From assembly GCA_963969595.1 (NCBI GenBank), contig OZ018416.1:13966065-14030064 (forward strand): a stretch of 64,000 bases of DNA, in the 5' to 3' direction. This document shows, in pieces, positions 1 through 13,300 of this stretch. The notes under the pieces are model-generated. The model did not search any database. It was not told where the DNA came from and saw only the letters and a program-made list of their open reading frames with translations. Source of the stretch: Neckera pumila (Eukaryota > Streptophyta > Bryopsida > Hypnales > Neckeraceae). The position numbers were made by a program, and so were the translations under genes. How positions within the stretch are numbered: position 1 is the stretch's first letter; each line of letters begins with the position of its first letter.

Positions 1-373
1 TCCTACATTGAATAAATGAATTTCAATATTGTAGACAAGATTGTGGAGTAGGAAATATTATGCCACTCCTTCCAATTAAAATACAATTCTTTAATAGATG
101 CTAGTTTTATAATAAATTGGTTTTCCTTACACCTATTCCATTTCTATCACAAGAAACATGTCCTAAATTCTTGTTCATTCCTCATTTGTACTATTCTTAA
201 TTATACTTGCAATATCATATGGATGCAAATTTGGAACATCTCATTACATTTACCTAATCTTGAATTTGCAATCTAAATTTTAAAGCTAAATTTTAAAATA
301 TATGGTCACCTATAGTAATGGTGGTTTATAAGATACATTTAAAAGTTCTATTATTTATTTAAAAAACTGGACA
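1..373. other. AT-rich intergenic DNA
   Basis: No gene, RNA or clear repeat boundary is seen here. It is ordinary AT-rich sequence ending where the first TTAA-family element begins. Confidence 0.5.
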
Positions 374-422
374 TTAACCTCTAAATGCCCAATACCAATT
401 TCAAGAAACATAGCAATTTTGG

Positions 423-1175
423 CTCGGGGAGGTCACTCCTCATATTTTGTAACCGCGTGCAATAATGGCATATTTTATAGGGGGGTATTTATCTACTTGC
501 AACTTTTTTTTCCTTCCCTATTTGTAGAAAAAAAGCTACGAAGGGATATATTTTAGCACCCTACTTTTTTTTAAATGGGTAGAAATACTATTTTTTGGCA
601 CCCTATTTTTTTTTAACTTTGCAGAAGTACGCAATTATGAAAACATTACATTTCCACTGTGAAACAAAATGTGTAAGTAGCAAGCCTTGCAATGCACTGA
701 ATTAGCCACAATAAAGCAGATAACAAAATTTGTAATCCACTAAAGAAGACATTCACAAAACTACTAATACAAACCTTGATCCCTAACCCTAAAGTTGTAA
801 GTTGTTAAGCCATTGTAGTGCCAGCTCATCCCAAACCCCAAACCGCCAAAAATTTGCAAGGGAATTCCCTCCACCGTCCAAAATTACACTGAATAGTACA
901 GAATTGGTGACCTAACCGATCCAACCTTTACTATTCCAACTAAGTCTATTACAGAGGTTTTAGAGAATTCTAAGTTTAATATCCTATTTTCTTTCTACTA
1001 AGGAAAAAAATGAAGGCATTATCCTCTACCCTATTTTATATATATTTGTGCACATAAGTTTTTACAATGCTATGGTAGATCAAAGAAAAGTATAAATTTT
1101 TTCTCTAAAGATTAAAATTGACCCTATTTTTTATCTCACCTAGTTTTCTAAAAAACCGAAAGTGACCTCCTTGAG
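423..1175. mobile_element. hAT-like MITE nested in TTAA-family copy 1
   Basis: A 753-bp non-coding element. Its 15-bp terminal inverted repeats are CTCGGGGAGGTCACT (423-437) and AGTGACCTCCTTGAG (1161-1175), 13 of 15 matching. A perfect 8-bp target duplication AATTTTGG flanks it (415-422 and 1176-1183). The uninterrupted sibling element at 24912 reads AGAAATTTTGGGCAGG at the same place, so the empty site is visible. An 8-bp duplication fits the hAT superfamily; that assignment is inference because no transposase is present. Confidence 0.8.
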
Positions 1176-1716
1176 AATTTTGGGCAATTCACTACAAACG
1201 AAATTTTTTTTTTTTTTCTTTGAAATTTTCACACAACATGTGCCTAAGAAGTAGCTTTAAAGCCCAATAATTTTCATAACTATTGACTACATGGTTAAAA
1301 AGTTATTGTATGATATATAATTTTCATTGCTCAGTGGAGCAACCTAGGCAGCTCAAAAGTCTCTTAAAAAGTCACCTTTTAAAAAAATAAAAAATAAAAA
1401 TTGATTTTTTAGATTATATACATGTGGAAAGCTTTGAATCGCTCCATTTTGATTAATGGGATGAAAGTTATGAAGAGTTTTAGTTTGCGGGTACTTATAG
1501 AATATCTACTCTAAAATAAACTTTGAAGTCCTTTATTTACTCAATTTTCAATATTTTTGAAAAAACAAACAAGCATTGGATGTAGATTGTTTCTTACAAC
1601 ATTACAACCATTGGGATTGGCGTTATTCAATTACATAACTAAATTTTCAACAATTTAGTACTTTCAATTATTTTCTACTACTTTCTACTTACTATTTTTT
1701 CCCTACGTACTGTAAA

Positions 1717-2108
1717 GTAGAGCCACCCATAATCGATCAAATATGAAATTCTAACATGATCTTGAATAGTGAAGGCAAAACAACTATTTTTTAGAGGTAC
1801 AATTGATAGAAATGACAAGGATTGCAAACAATTTGATAATATTTCACTTGAACTAACATTACTAGGAATTTTGGGAGGCAAAAGTGCTCTAGATCCATGA
1901 CCAACGTCTAGACTCTTCCAATTCCGATCATTCAACAACTTTTTTCCTAATCATTATTTCTTACTTTCTTTCTCACAACTTGGAACATATATCATGTATT
2001 TATTAGTTCCAACCTTGAAAAGGAAAGAAAATACATTCTAAGCTTGGTCAAAAATATATGCACCTATAGGTCAAGAATAGATCACTAGTCGGGAATGGGT
2101 GGCTCTAC
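1717..2108. mobile_element. Short MITE with GTAGAGCCACCCAT inverted ends
   Basis: A 392-bp non-coding element with perfect 14-bp inverted ends (1717-1730 and 2095-2108), nested inside TTAA-family copy 1. Sibling copies run straight through this point. The ends can be extended to include a flanking TA on each side, so a TA duplication (Tc1/mariner-Stowaway type) is possible, but the exact duplication is not certain. Confidence 0.65.
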
Positions 2109-2472
2109 CTTATAATTTCAAATGAGCAAAATTTTTTCAAGCGTGTCACCAATTTGCCTCGAAAAATGATTCCAAAAAGTAACCACCATTTAGGACATTT
2201 TTTCATATACATGTGACCTTGTGAAGTGCAGCTCCCGATTTTTTGCAAAGTCAAAAAAAAAATATGTATATCAATTCAAATGCTAGTATCTTACAATTTA
2301 TATGGTGAATTTTTTTGAATTTTTCCACATCTTCTCAAACCAGCGTACTATAAGATCACACGATACATGTGTCCAAAAATGTTTTTTTTCATAAATTTGG
2401 TACTTGTATTAGAAATGGCAATTTTAGAGCGTTTTGGATGAAAATATACTCAAAATATATTTAGTGGTCAAC

Positions 2473-3886
2473 ATTGTATTAACTTCTACTGTTTACATAC
2501 AATATTGTTTACATACAATATTCTTGAGTTTAATCCTTAGAGGACATTTCATGTATATGCTTGGTCAAACTTCATTAGTTTCCTATAATGAAACACATAT
2601 TTCAAAAATATGGTATTTTTCTTATATAGCACTATGTATTTGAGATTCATCTTCAAATTTTTAAATTAAAACACTAAAATAATTTTACATGATTTTTTTC
2701 ATTAATTTTTTAATAAACATTATGGTAATTCCAAAAATGCTTAAAACAATATGAATTTATAAAAAAAAAAATAGAAATCTAAGTGACAAACATCACGGTG
2801 AAATCAATTTCTTCTTTGAGCTCACACCAAAGAGATACTTGATAGGAAAAGTTCAAGAGTGATGTATATTAAGCTTTCAAGATGCTACCTTCAAAGTGTC
2901 GCAAAACTACAATTTTAACAATCTAAAAAATATAGAATATAAGTTAATTATTGGAGTTACATTTTTATAGTTAAAGTTAAAACATTAAAAGTCAATAACT
3001 ATAAGAAAATTGAGGTTTGATTTTCAAAATGTCCCTCAAGGTTACAAGGTCCTTTAAAGGTTGTTTTAAAGTTATAACACGTTTTTGTACATGATTTAAT
3101 ATCAAAACTCATCTACATGCCATGAAATTTGCTCAAATTAACTCAACTATATATATTAGAAGTCAAGTGTAGAGGGTTGCATTACCTTGGAACTCCGGTC
3201 AAGACTATTTGTATCCCTTTGACAATTAAAATAGTAATAGACATTTTTTGTGTACAAATTCATGAATATAATATGCGTATCATTAAAGTCATGGTAGTTT
3301 TATGTTCATTTTTATTTCCAAAGAATTTTTTTAAAATTTTTGGAATATTGGTGTAGTATATTTTATCACTATTTTTGTTTAATTATTCAAATTTGATTTC
3401 GACTTATCACGTGTTATTTTTTGCTTTAAAAGAAAAGAAACAAAACAAAGCTTCCCAAGTCTGGTTCCTACTCCATTGGAAAAATTTGAAAAAATCCTTC
3501 CAGTGAACATTTTGTTGTGGTTTGAAGTTGAGTGTCTATAATCATTTTCCTAAATATAGGATGACATGGCATTTTGGCTTACAACACAAAATTCTAGGCT
3601 ACAATTTATAACTATGCTAAAATTTTATGATTTTTAAAGTTGATTTTATATTTGGTATAAATTTTTCACTTTTTTTGGTCAAAATTCACAATAATTTCAA
3701 ATTTGCTCAAATTATAGAGGATATATACTTGCATCTTTGAAAAATAAATTAAAATAATTTTCATCTGGGCACATATAAGAAATAGAGCATAGTGTATAGA
3801 GTTAAATTTTTTTAAGTTCAACCACTAGATCATAGGCTTGTCTTATTAGGGTTAACTCCTAAAAGACACAATCTATGACAATGTGG
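2473..3886. other. AT-rich intergenic DNA
   Basis: Only short chance ORFs occur (for example 2434-2643 and 3129-3356). They show no domain, codon signal or splice context. Nothing else recognised. Confidence 0.5.
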
Positions 3887-4795
3887 TTAACTTTTAAAGG
3901 ACCAAGGCCTTTTTTCTGCCAAAAAACTCTCAAAATTGTCATTTTTAGAACAAAGATTTAAAAAAATTGAAAATTGCTTTTTTTGCACATCTAACCATAG
4001 GATCTTACACCTAACTAGTATGAGAATGTATGGAAAAAAATTCAGAATTTTTGACCGCACATATTGCAAGAGATTTGCGTTTAAAGTAAAAAAACAAGTT
4101 TTTCAGCACATTGCGGGACAGCTAGGACTAGCCTTTTCGACTTTGAACATTTTCAACTTATATTTTTTGCACTACAGAGTTTTGAGCTTTAAATCTTTAT
4201 AGTGAAGAATTGAGTTGAGAGTCTAGAGAAAAAAGAAATTAAAAATTAATTAATTTTCATTTTTAAGAAATTTGTTTAGTAGAAGTGGGTATGTGATGAA
4301 AGGAAAATATAAAATATAAACATCTTTTAGATGGAATTGAAAAGCACTAATTCCAATGGTGAGATTGTTCTAGCAAGCAGACTAAACCATGTGGAACTCT
4401 TTTTTTTGAAAAAATGAATCCTACAAGTAATTTTTTCAAGAAGATGCTCTAATTACTCCAAAAGCAAGATTGTCCATAATTTTCTCATAAAAAGTCCAAA
4501 TGAAATGAATTAAAGCATTTAAGATAGACAAAAATATAATTTATAAGGATTTTTTTAAATTTAAATTTAAAATTTTGCAAATTTTTTTGTTGCCTCCTTT
4601 CCCTTGTTTTGAGCTTATTTGGGCATAACTTTTGTTCTCGGGCACCAATTGAAAAAGAAATTATATTCCCAAAGCTTAGCAATTTTTCTTATCTTCAAAA
4701 AAAAATCCAAAAGATCAGGAAAAAAATTCAGCCTATAGGTATCTGCCTAAAATCCCATTTGTCCCCCAAAGGGACAATGGTCCTTTCGAGGTTAA
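3887..4795 (-). mobile_element. TTAA-family element, copy 2 (subfamily C, reverse)
   Basis: About 909 bp between TTAACTTTTAAAGGACCA at 3887 and the inverted GGGACAATGGTCCTTT...GTTAA at 4795. It is reversed relative to the copies at 34935 and 43654, which carry the same internal blocks. Short ORFs on both strands are by-products of the AT-rich repeat. Confidence 0.8.
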
Positions 4796-5499
4796 ACCTC
4801 AAAATCTTCCACTCTATATCTTCCATTTCTTTGCTATTTATGAATGAAATATTTTATTTTTATTTTTAAGAGATAAGACCACGTGTCCAATACATGTCCC
4901 AAGTTTTTTTTTTTAATTTTTGTATTAATTTCAAATTACCATAGTTTTTTTGAAGAAACAATGAAGGAAATTCATATCGAATACAAGACATACTTAAAAA
5001 ATCTGAGAATTTCATGATAGAAATTCCACATTTTAATATAGAACACTATAGCCTAAAGAAAATTTCCATGTCGATTTATTTTTAAAAATATAGTTATAGA
5101 TACTCATCTTAAACTTCAATGAAATGTCCCTTTCTAGGAATTTTCAAAGCTTTGGAGAAGAGTAGAAATACAATTCAAAAGTTTTGTTTTGTTAGTCTTG
5201 TTCAAAAGCAAAATAAACCATTTTGTATGTCAAAATCAAATTTTCAATACAAATAGCTCAAAGTATTGAAAAATGTTGTAAAGGGTGCCATCTTTTTTAT
5301 AAACTACCTTATATAATTTTATTTTTTTAACTAATATGACTTGAACTTAACTCAATGATGTTGGTATATCATTAGTAATTTTACATATACAACATTCAAT
5401 GAAAATCATCCATTTTTCAATACACAAGAAGCCTATTCAAAGGACACTTTTAGTCGTTGACGTTCTTATAAGGTTAAAACAATCCTCTAAATTTTGCCT
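4796..5499. other. AT-rich intergenic DNA
   Basis: No gene or bounded repeat recognised. A CCACGTGTCC motif (about 4873) resembles a plant G-box core but has no gene beside it. Confidence 0.45.
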
Positions 5500-6437
5500 T
5501 TAATGCCTAAAGTCCCATTGTTCCCTCGAGGGACAAAATGGATTTCAAGCAGGTTCCTATGACCTCAATTTCTAATGAAACTTTTTGAAACTTTCTCATA
5601 AGATAGAAAAAATAATTAGCTTCATAGAAATATTTTTTTATTCAATTGGTGCTTGGAAGCAAAAGTTATACCAAAAAAAAAGATTAGAATTGAACTAGGC
5701 TGGAAGCCCCCCCTTAAAGTTGCAAATATTTAAAATAAGATTAAATTTTTTTTTCCCTATAACATTGTATTTTTGTCTACATGTGAAGCTTTGATTCATT
5801 CTATTTGGACTATAATGAAAAAGTTAAGGACAATGTTGTTTTTTAGGCAATCTAAGAATCTTCTTGAAAAAATAATTTGTAGGATTCATTTGTAAATGCA
5901 ATTTTTACAATTTAAAAAATATTTTTTGACAAGATTAAAGTTTGCTTGCTAACACAATCTTACCATTGAGATTACAGTGTTTCATTTCCATCCTAGAGCT
6001 ATTAGCAATTTAGTTTCTTTTTATCTGGGACCTACTTCTACTTAATAATTATTAAAAAGAATGAAATCAAGTGTGTGTGTTTTTGATTTTTTTACCTAGA
6101 CTTTCTACAATACAATTCTACAACACAATTTTTTTTAATTCAAAGTCTATAGTGTGAAAATTTTCCACAAATGGTGGTCAAAGTCACATCTGGAATTGCA
6201 GGCTAATGTTCAAAAAGAATTTTTTTTTTTCCAACTTTGAATCCTAGTATCTTCCAATCTGTAGGGTCAAAGTTCACGAAAATTTTACCACATGATCTGA
6301 GACAAGTGAGGTACAATATGCTACAGTTAGATTCTTAAATTTTATTTTATTTTCTAGTTTCTTGGTGAACGCAGCAGAATTGACAGTTTTGAGTGGTTTT
6401 TGACAGAAAAACATGACCCTGAGACTTTAGGGGTTAA
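5500..6437 (+). mobile_element. TTAA-family element, copy 3 (subfamily B)
   Basis: About 938 bp from TTAATGCCTAAAGTCCCATT (5500) to GACTTTAGGGGTTAA (6437). It shares subfamily-specific ends with the copy at 23722-24643, including the block GGTGAACGCAGC near the right end. Non-coding. Confidence 0.8.
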
Positions 6438-8400
6438 GCTTTACAACAAATCAATGCTCAACTGACATTTCCATGGCAAGTTTGGTGGTAGAAAATCTGG
6501 CAGGATGCTCTCGTAAGCTTACTTCATTATTTCAGAGCATACCAATGCTCAGCATTGGACGGCAAGTTTGGTGGTAAGCTTAGAAAGTCGCTGAGATTCT
6601 CTTTACCAATAAGGTTGCTTTTGCGACACGTGTCCAATAAATGTCATGCAAGTTCAAAGAGTGGGGTGCAAGTACGGTGAACCAGCCCATTACCGTCACC
6701 TTCTCAATTTCGGCCTCATGTATCTATAGCGTACATTTATCCTCTAAAAATGTATCCAGTGGGTACATGAGAGCGGAATTGAAAAGGTGGCTGCAATGCA
6801 TTGGTTGGATTTAAACTTGGAAGGACGTTTGAACCATTGAAGGACAATGAGGACCAAAAGTGTTTGATGGATGACTTCACTATAGAAACAAAGAATGTAT
6901 CTAATTAGTTCAACAATTGAAGCATTTTGGTGACTACCTAGGTCATGGGGGGTTGCATCCGTCAAGGGTTAGGTTCTAGAAGACTTTCATTTTTGGGGGC
7001 TTAGGAACAATGGCAAAAATTTGAAAACTTTTTCAAAAATATCCATGACAACTTCCTCTAATTTTTGGTTGTCAAAAAGAAAACTTATCCTAATTCTTGG
7101 TTGTCGAAAATGTCAACTTCCAAATCTTTTGCTTGTTATGGTCATGTTTTTCAAAAACAATTGTATTCATTTCACAATTTTAATTACAAATGCAATTTTC
7201 TTAATAAAATATTATAACCTAGAATAAAATGTCAAAATATATAGGTATATCAATTTCTCACTCTATAAGTGAGAATCTAGCAATAATCAATCAATACAAA
7301 TCATTCCAAAATGTGTTGGCTTTTATACCACAACACTTGATCCACACTTCTTCAAATTTTATGTACTCAATGGCAAATTTTCCATTGCAATTTTCATTTG
7401 GACTTCTAACGTTTAAAAAATCAAACTACTTTATTATGATGAGTTGATATGATTTTGAGTTGAGAAGTCTTCTTATAAGGAGTATTGCGAACAAAAATTG
7501 TTAAAACAGCTTATCATAGTTTTTCATATGAGGATAATCACTATTTGAAGAATGAATTGTCCAGACTTGTTGCATTTTCAAAAACCAACACGTGAAATTA
7601 GGACCATGTCTTCAAAACCTTGAAGCTCTAATTTCAATCCACAAGCATCCAAAATATCCAATTTGGTTTCCTAAAATGTTCAATAAAAGCCCTGAGCTAT
7701 AATTAAACATTTCTATAAAGAATTATTAGATCATCAAGGAAGCAAATGGAACTAAATATTTTGGCAGAGATGAATATTTACAAACCCAACTACATTAATA
7801 AAGTTATAAATAGGTGAATATTGGTATTGACTTAAAGGGACAATTTATAATATTTTTGGTTGTCAAAATGACAACCTTCATTAATTTTTTGGTTATAGCC
7901 ACAGACAACTTCCCTTGCAAAACGGTTATCAATGGATAACCAAAATGTGAATTGACAATCCAAGGGTTGTCAATTTATTGGCCCTAGCCCCATGCCTCGT
8001 TTCTTCACTTCAAAAATACACGGAAACTTATTAATTACCATGGATAAAAAAATTTTGAATCCTGAATTCATATTTGGAAAACAAGTCCCGATCTAAGTCC
8101 CATAATCCTGAATAACAGCTAGATGAGGCCAAAATATACCAAATCAACCAATCACAAAATATAATACAAATTTCTACACTTATTCTTGAGATAAACTTTT
8201 TAAAACAATGAGAAGGCAGTTCTCTTCTCAGCCCATTTTAGAAGGTTCATTCCTTCAAAGTCGACAAATAAAAGAAACTATTGATCCTTGCAAGAATTGT
8301 AAAGGACAATTTAGCCTTGGAAGAATGCGGCTCTATCAGCAAGGTAGTCATGCAAAAATAATCAGATTGAATAAGTACATTCTCTATTTCTACAAGTTCT
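6438..8400. other. AT-rich intergenic DNA with TTGGTTGTCAA repeats
   Basis: No gene recognised. Short motifs of the TTGGTTGTCAA type recur at about 7060-7110 and 7855-7985 and may mark an old MITE, but I could not fix its ends. ORFs at 7021-7227 and 7229-7447 show nothing recognisable. A GACACGTGTCC palindrome lies near 6633. Confidence 0.4.
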
Positions 8401-9340
8401 TTAACCCCTAAAGGCCCAAGGCCTTTATTTTGCCAAAAAAAACTCAAAACTGCTATTTCTATAGCAAAGATTAAAAAAAGAATTTAAATTGTTCTCTTTT
8501 TGCACATCTAACCATAGTATCTTACACCTAACTATTATGAGAATGTGTGGAAAAAATTTCAGAATTTTTGACCGCAGAGATTGCAAGATATCTGCATTTA
8601 AAGTGAAAAAAACAAATTTTTCAGCACATTGTAGGACTAGTTTGAACATTTTTAACTTACATTTTTTGCACTACAGAGTTTTGAGCTTTAAATTTTTATA
8701 TGGTAGTAGAAAACTGAGTTGAGAATCTAGGAAAACAAAAAAAATCCAAATAAGCTTAATTTTCATTACTAAAAAAAATGTTAAATAGAAGTAGGTATGA
8801 AATAGAAGGAAAATCTAAAATATTAATATCTTTTAGATGGAATAAAAAGCACTAATCTCAATGTTGAGATTGTTCTAGAAAAAAAACTAAACCTTGTGGA
8901 ACTTTTATTTTTGAAAAAATATTTAAATTGCATTCAGAAATGAATTTTACAAATTATTTTTTTCAAGAAGATGATCTAAGTGCCCCCAAAACAAGATCGT
9001 CCATAACTTTCTCATAAAAAATCTAAATGAAATGAATCAAAGCTTTCCAAGTAGAAAAAAAATAATCTATAAGAAATAAAAATCCCAAAAAAGAAAAATC
9101 GCAAATTTTTTTTGTTGACCCGCTTTCCATGTTTTGAGCTTATGTGGGCATAACTTTTTTTCCTGGGCACCAATCAAAAAAAAATTATACTCCTCCAAAG
9201 CTTACCATTTTTTCTATCTTCCAAAAAAAATTCGGAAAATAAAAATAAAATTTCAGCCCATAGGTACCTGCTTGAAATCCCATATGCCCTCCGAAGGGAC
9301 AATAGGCCTTTAGAAGGGACAATAGGTCTTTAGGGGTTAC
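8401..9340 (-). mobile_element. TTAA-family element, copy 4 (subfamily C, reverse)
   Basis: About 940 bp from TTAACCCCTAAAGGCCCAAG (8401) to GGTCTTTAGGGGTTAC (9340), the last A of the right TTAA being C. Same orientation and internal blocks as copy 2. The right end carries a small local duplication of GGGACAATAGG(C/T)CTTTAG (about 9296-9335). Confidence 0.85.
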
Positions 9341-9466
9341 AAGTCATTTTTTGGACACTTTTGGTCTTTAGTTGAGTTTTAAGGTGAAACAAGAAATCCT
9401 TGTACTCAAGACATCTTTAATATTTTGATATACTTTCCTGCCAATACAAATTTTTAATTTTATATT

Positions 9467-9855
9467 GCTTTGTAATTAGAATTTGAAATTTTAGTCATTG
9501 AAAAGGCATTCAAAATTACTTTGAATAGGTACAAGAAATCTCTAATTTTGACTGTAGACAGTGAAATAAATTACTTTAAAAGTACACAAGAATTCAAAAA
9601 ATTATAGAGGTGTTGATAAAACATACTTACCTATGCAAAATTTGGCAAATTACACTCTAAAATTATGCTGTGATGTTGACCAAAACTTGCATTGGTAAGT
9701 ATGATTAGCCAAGACCACTATGATTTTTTCTTTTAGCTAACTTTTGAAGTGGTTTATTTTCATTGATTAATGTCTAAATTTGAGATTTCTTGTACTTATC
9801 CAAGAGCACTTTTGAATGTGCTTCTAATGACAAAAATTTCAAGTTCTAATTATAA
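9467..9855. repeat. Foldback repeat at the MULE insertion site
   Basis: Imperfect inverted arms, about 9467-9580 and 9725-9855. For example TACAAGAAATCTCTAATTTT on the left pairs with the complement of AAATTTGAGATTTCTTGTAC on the right. The right arm ends 17 bp before the MULE target duplication. Confidence 0.6.
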
Positions 9856-9881
9856 AATAATGTTATTAACCTTCATTTAGG

Positions 9882-10085
9882 CAACGACGCTAGCATGTGA
9901 GCATGTGAGCATGAGCCTGAGAGTGGTGAGCGGGGATTGTGTGAGCCTAGAGCCTGAAAATAAAAAACTTGATGTAATTTGTAAATTTATTTGGTTAAAA
10001 TGTAAAAAGATTGATTTTGTTTATTATATTTAGAAAAGATGCCCTATTACCACTAGACCTATGACCGTGGGTTTTATATCTAAAA
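9882..10085 (+). repeat. Left terminal inverted repeat of the MULE
   Basis: It contains clustered GTGAGC and GAGCCT motifs (9896-9957) and, further in, AGACCTATGACCGTGG (about 10057-10072). Both blocks recur inverted at the right end. The arms differ by indels, the left being longer (about 204 versus 136 bp). Confidence 0.8.
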
Positions 10086-10399
10086 GCCTGGGAAGTTGGC
10101 GTTATTGCATGTTTTGGAATTTATATTACATTTAGAGAGGCCGTCCAAGGGTGGACTAATTAAGTGAGAGTATATATAATTTAGAGGCAATTTCAAAGAT
10201 GAGAAGAAGATAAATGCAATGAAAATATCATAGGACGTGGAACACTGTGTACATAATAAAATATTCTTTCATTGCAGCAAGGAATACATATTGGAATATA
10301 AATATAATATTTTGCTATTCAAATTTGGAGATTTTGAAGATAATATATCGGTACTATATATCTACTTTATATCATGCTAATATCTGTCAATTAACTTGG

Positions 10400-13300
10400 T
10401 CACTCGTATATCTTGATGATTTTGGCTGTAATAAGCACTTGTTTAACTTCGTCCAAGCTGAGGGTAGGAGCGTGGATGAATGGATGTATCTTATAATCCA
10501 ATTTGCACAAATAGCGAAAGACATAATAAAGATGTTTGCAGTTAACGTACATGCCACGCTTTCCAATAGACATCCCATTCATACTTCCATAATGGGGACA
10601 AGTACAAGATGGGAAATTGCAGAGAGTAATGCTGTAAACCTTCTGATTAGGTTCAATCCCAGAAGAAAGCGTAATAATAGCACCAAGTCCAGGATAAGGA
10701 AGGAAGTTTACACCAGTAATACTTGCAGTAACATTCCTTGCACTTTCCCACTGATTGCGATGATTTTCAGTGGGCGCCTTACTACTCCGTCGAACTTGCT
10801 TGCCATTTCGAATGGAAGGGATTCTTTCAGCATGTGCTAGTCGAGGATGAGTCCAGAGCATAGGCTCAAATACCCTAGATGAGGTGAATAGACGTCGAGG
10901 TGACATTGGCACACTAGATTACAGGTGAAATTCAGCTTCTTCCAACTCTATGATTTTAGTACAAGTAAGGTTGGTACCAGTAAGAACAGGCCAGTTGTTA
11001 GGAATCTCGGGTCGTGTAAGAACATGAGAATGTTTAGGTCCCATGACACATCGTGCAATTTGATCTGCACAAAACCAGAAATCCTCTGTCTGAACAGCCG
11101 TGCCCTTATATTCACGCTTTTGTCCTTTGTAAGTAGGAGCAGCAGTAGGTTTACCATGTCTAACAATTAGTATCTTGCATTTGGCTTGTGTGTACTTCTG
11201 AATGGCATGACACTGCTTCCTTGACTTGTGTGAAATTCTCGCTATGTGCCACTCCGATGTATTACAATCTGTTTCCACCACAGATTAGGTATGGGGCATG
11301 ACTGTATTAAATTCCTCACTTTCAGCCCCGATTTGTACACTAGCAACGGCTGATCTAATTTGAACTCGAGGATGGGAAAAGTTCACCTTGTCAGGGCGAT
11401 GAGAATCACCTTCAGAACCGATTGGAAGATCCAATTTTCTTTTGCCGGACCCAAATACCTCTTCTCCCTCCAAATGCGGAATTCGGGTGCAGATGTCTTT
11501 CGCTCCAGGCATCTGACTTAGAGCGTCTGCAATTTTTTTCCCATCTCCAGATGCCATAGCTCTCTTCAGTTTCAAATCTTCTTTAGAGAGGCCCTTCCCA
11601 GAAGGGCCTCCGCAAAGATAAGCCCTATAATTCGTCATTTGCATAAAAGCTCGAACCCAATCATTGCAAGTGGCTACAAACAAATCAGACCCGCGTTTGC
11701 CAGAAGCTTGCATCCATTTATTATGCACTGTTTCTGCAAGGTTGCACGTTGGAATGTCTGCTAGTTCTTCAGTTGTCAGTTTCTGCAAAGATGATGATGA
11801 AGTCATTATTGGATTGGTTTGAAATGTAGAAAAAGATATGAAAAAAAGAATGAGAGTGAAGATCATACCGTTTCCATGAATCCACCCCACTGCCGATATC
11901 GAAAGTGCCAAAAGGCCAGCCAATCCTCGAGTTCACGAATTGTCGGTTCTGATGCAGCTCCGGAGGAATACCACCACGCTCTAATTTCTAGATACATCTT
12001 GTCCGCCTCGGACATTGATGTTGCATCCTTATATTGCCTGCACAGTCGGACATGCTGGTTCTGGAACTCTTTTGCAATTAGCTTCTCTGTATGCTTGTGC
12101 ATGCTTGTTGCCCAGTGGAACAAGCAAGTCCTTTCACAATCCACCATTGGAAGGGATGGATCCCCGACCCATATACAATGCGAACTGCATTGAAGTTGGC
12201 TTGAGCACTATCGCACATGAATCCCTTGAAGGTTGGATTTGACATCCCATTTTGTGCCATGACCTTATTCAGACAACGCCAAAAAATGATCTGACCTTTG
12301 GTGCCTTCAGTCTGCATATCACAGACGGCAATGGTCATGACTTTGTAGTAAGTAGAGTCATAGACGTGACAAGCAATAGTTGTCCATAATTTCACCCTCT
12401 TCACATGGTCAAACATGATGAAGCAATTTTCAAGGTCGCCATTTGGTTGCATCCGTCGTACAAGATCAACACCGCTCCCAGGTCCATCCACAAGCATCTT
12501 GAACAAATAGACCTTCTCTTGTCCTTGTCCTGGAAATACACTATCATGGATATACTCCATTTTGGCACGTCCCTTCATGTCAAGAATCCGATCAATCTCA
12601 CCACCTCCTTTGTTGTTGTTTCTAAAAGAAGATATCATACTCCGCACATTTGGCAAGCTAAGGAGTTGGAACTTATCCATGACATTCTCTAATGCATCGC
12701 CATGGAGCATCTCCTTTGGTCTGGGTCCATTGTGAATCAGAAATGTATCAAGGAACTCCTTGCTTGCCGCTATGGTAATGGCAGAAGTTTTAGCAGTTGG
12801 AGTCCTTGCCACTTCGTGAGCAATCAATCCGGTGATTGCTTCGAGAGACTCTCTACACTGGCCATCAGCAACTGGATGTGAATGAACACCCAAGTGGATC
12901 GCTGCACGTGACAAATTTGCAGTTCTCTATACATAATAAATCCGCGAGTTACATAGACTGAGACAAGTAGGAGGTTGTCTACAAACTTTACAAAGCACAG
13001 TAGACTCTAGTGGAGAAATTTGGCCTATGTTGAAAGGATGCTTGGTGGTCCCAATCCACTCAGTTTCGTTACTTTTTGAAGCTCGTGTGCGATACTCACA
13101 TCTCGGATTCTCACAAATCAAATGCCCAACACAATGCGACTTTCTGAACTTTAAACCGAGGTCGTTATGGATGTTTGAGGTCATAGTGCAACTCCATGCA
13201 TGACCATCATACTGTTTATCCATGCCCTCCATGCCCCTAGACCCACATGTGGATCCACGAAACGGCGGTAGCTCAAAAAGAACATTGCCATCAAATCTAG

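Larger units (their letters stand above)
374..2472 (+). mobile_element. TTAA-family element, copy 1 (subfamily A), interrupted by two nested MITEs
   Basis: The left end reads TTAACCTCTAAATGCCCAAT, a decayed form of the family end TTAACCCCTAAAGGACCAAT. The right end (about 2450-2472) matches the other copies' terminal block but has lost the clean TTAA. The interior around 1430-1716 and 2109-2445 aligns with copies at 24912-26619 and 36243-37172 (shared stretches such as AACCATTGGGATTGGC). Removing the two nested insertions (423-1175 plus duplication, and 1717-2108) leaves about 940 bp, the family's normal length. It is non-coding. Confidence 0.75.

Noticed and set aside
3936..4202. 88-codon ORF and its relatives at 8489-8722
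   Set aside because: Both lie in the same interior block of TTAA-family copies 2 and 4; the frame is not kept in copies 7 and 9, and composition is that of AT-rich repeat.
6990..7990. A MITE with GGGGCTTAGG/CCCTAGCCCC ends around the TTGGTTGTCAA repeats
   Set aside because: The ends match only over ~9 bases with a gap and no target duplication could be found.
10247..11170. Plus-strand ORFs over the left part of the MULE (10247-10840, 10925-11170)
   Set aside because: They are antisense shadows of the transposase, whose SWIM and core motifs are on the minus strand.
11819..12692. Plus-strand ORFs 11819-12193, 12015-12242, 12405-12692
   Set aside because: Antisense to the transposase core; no domain.
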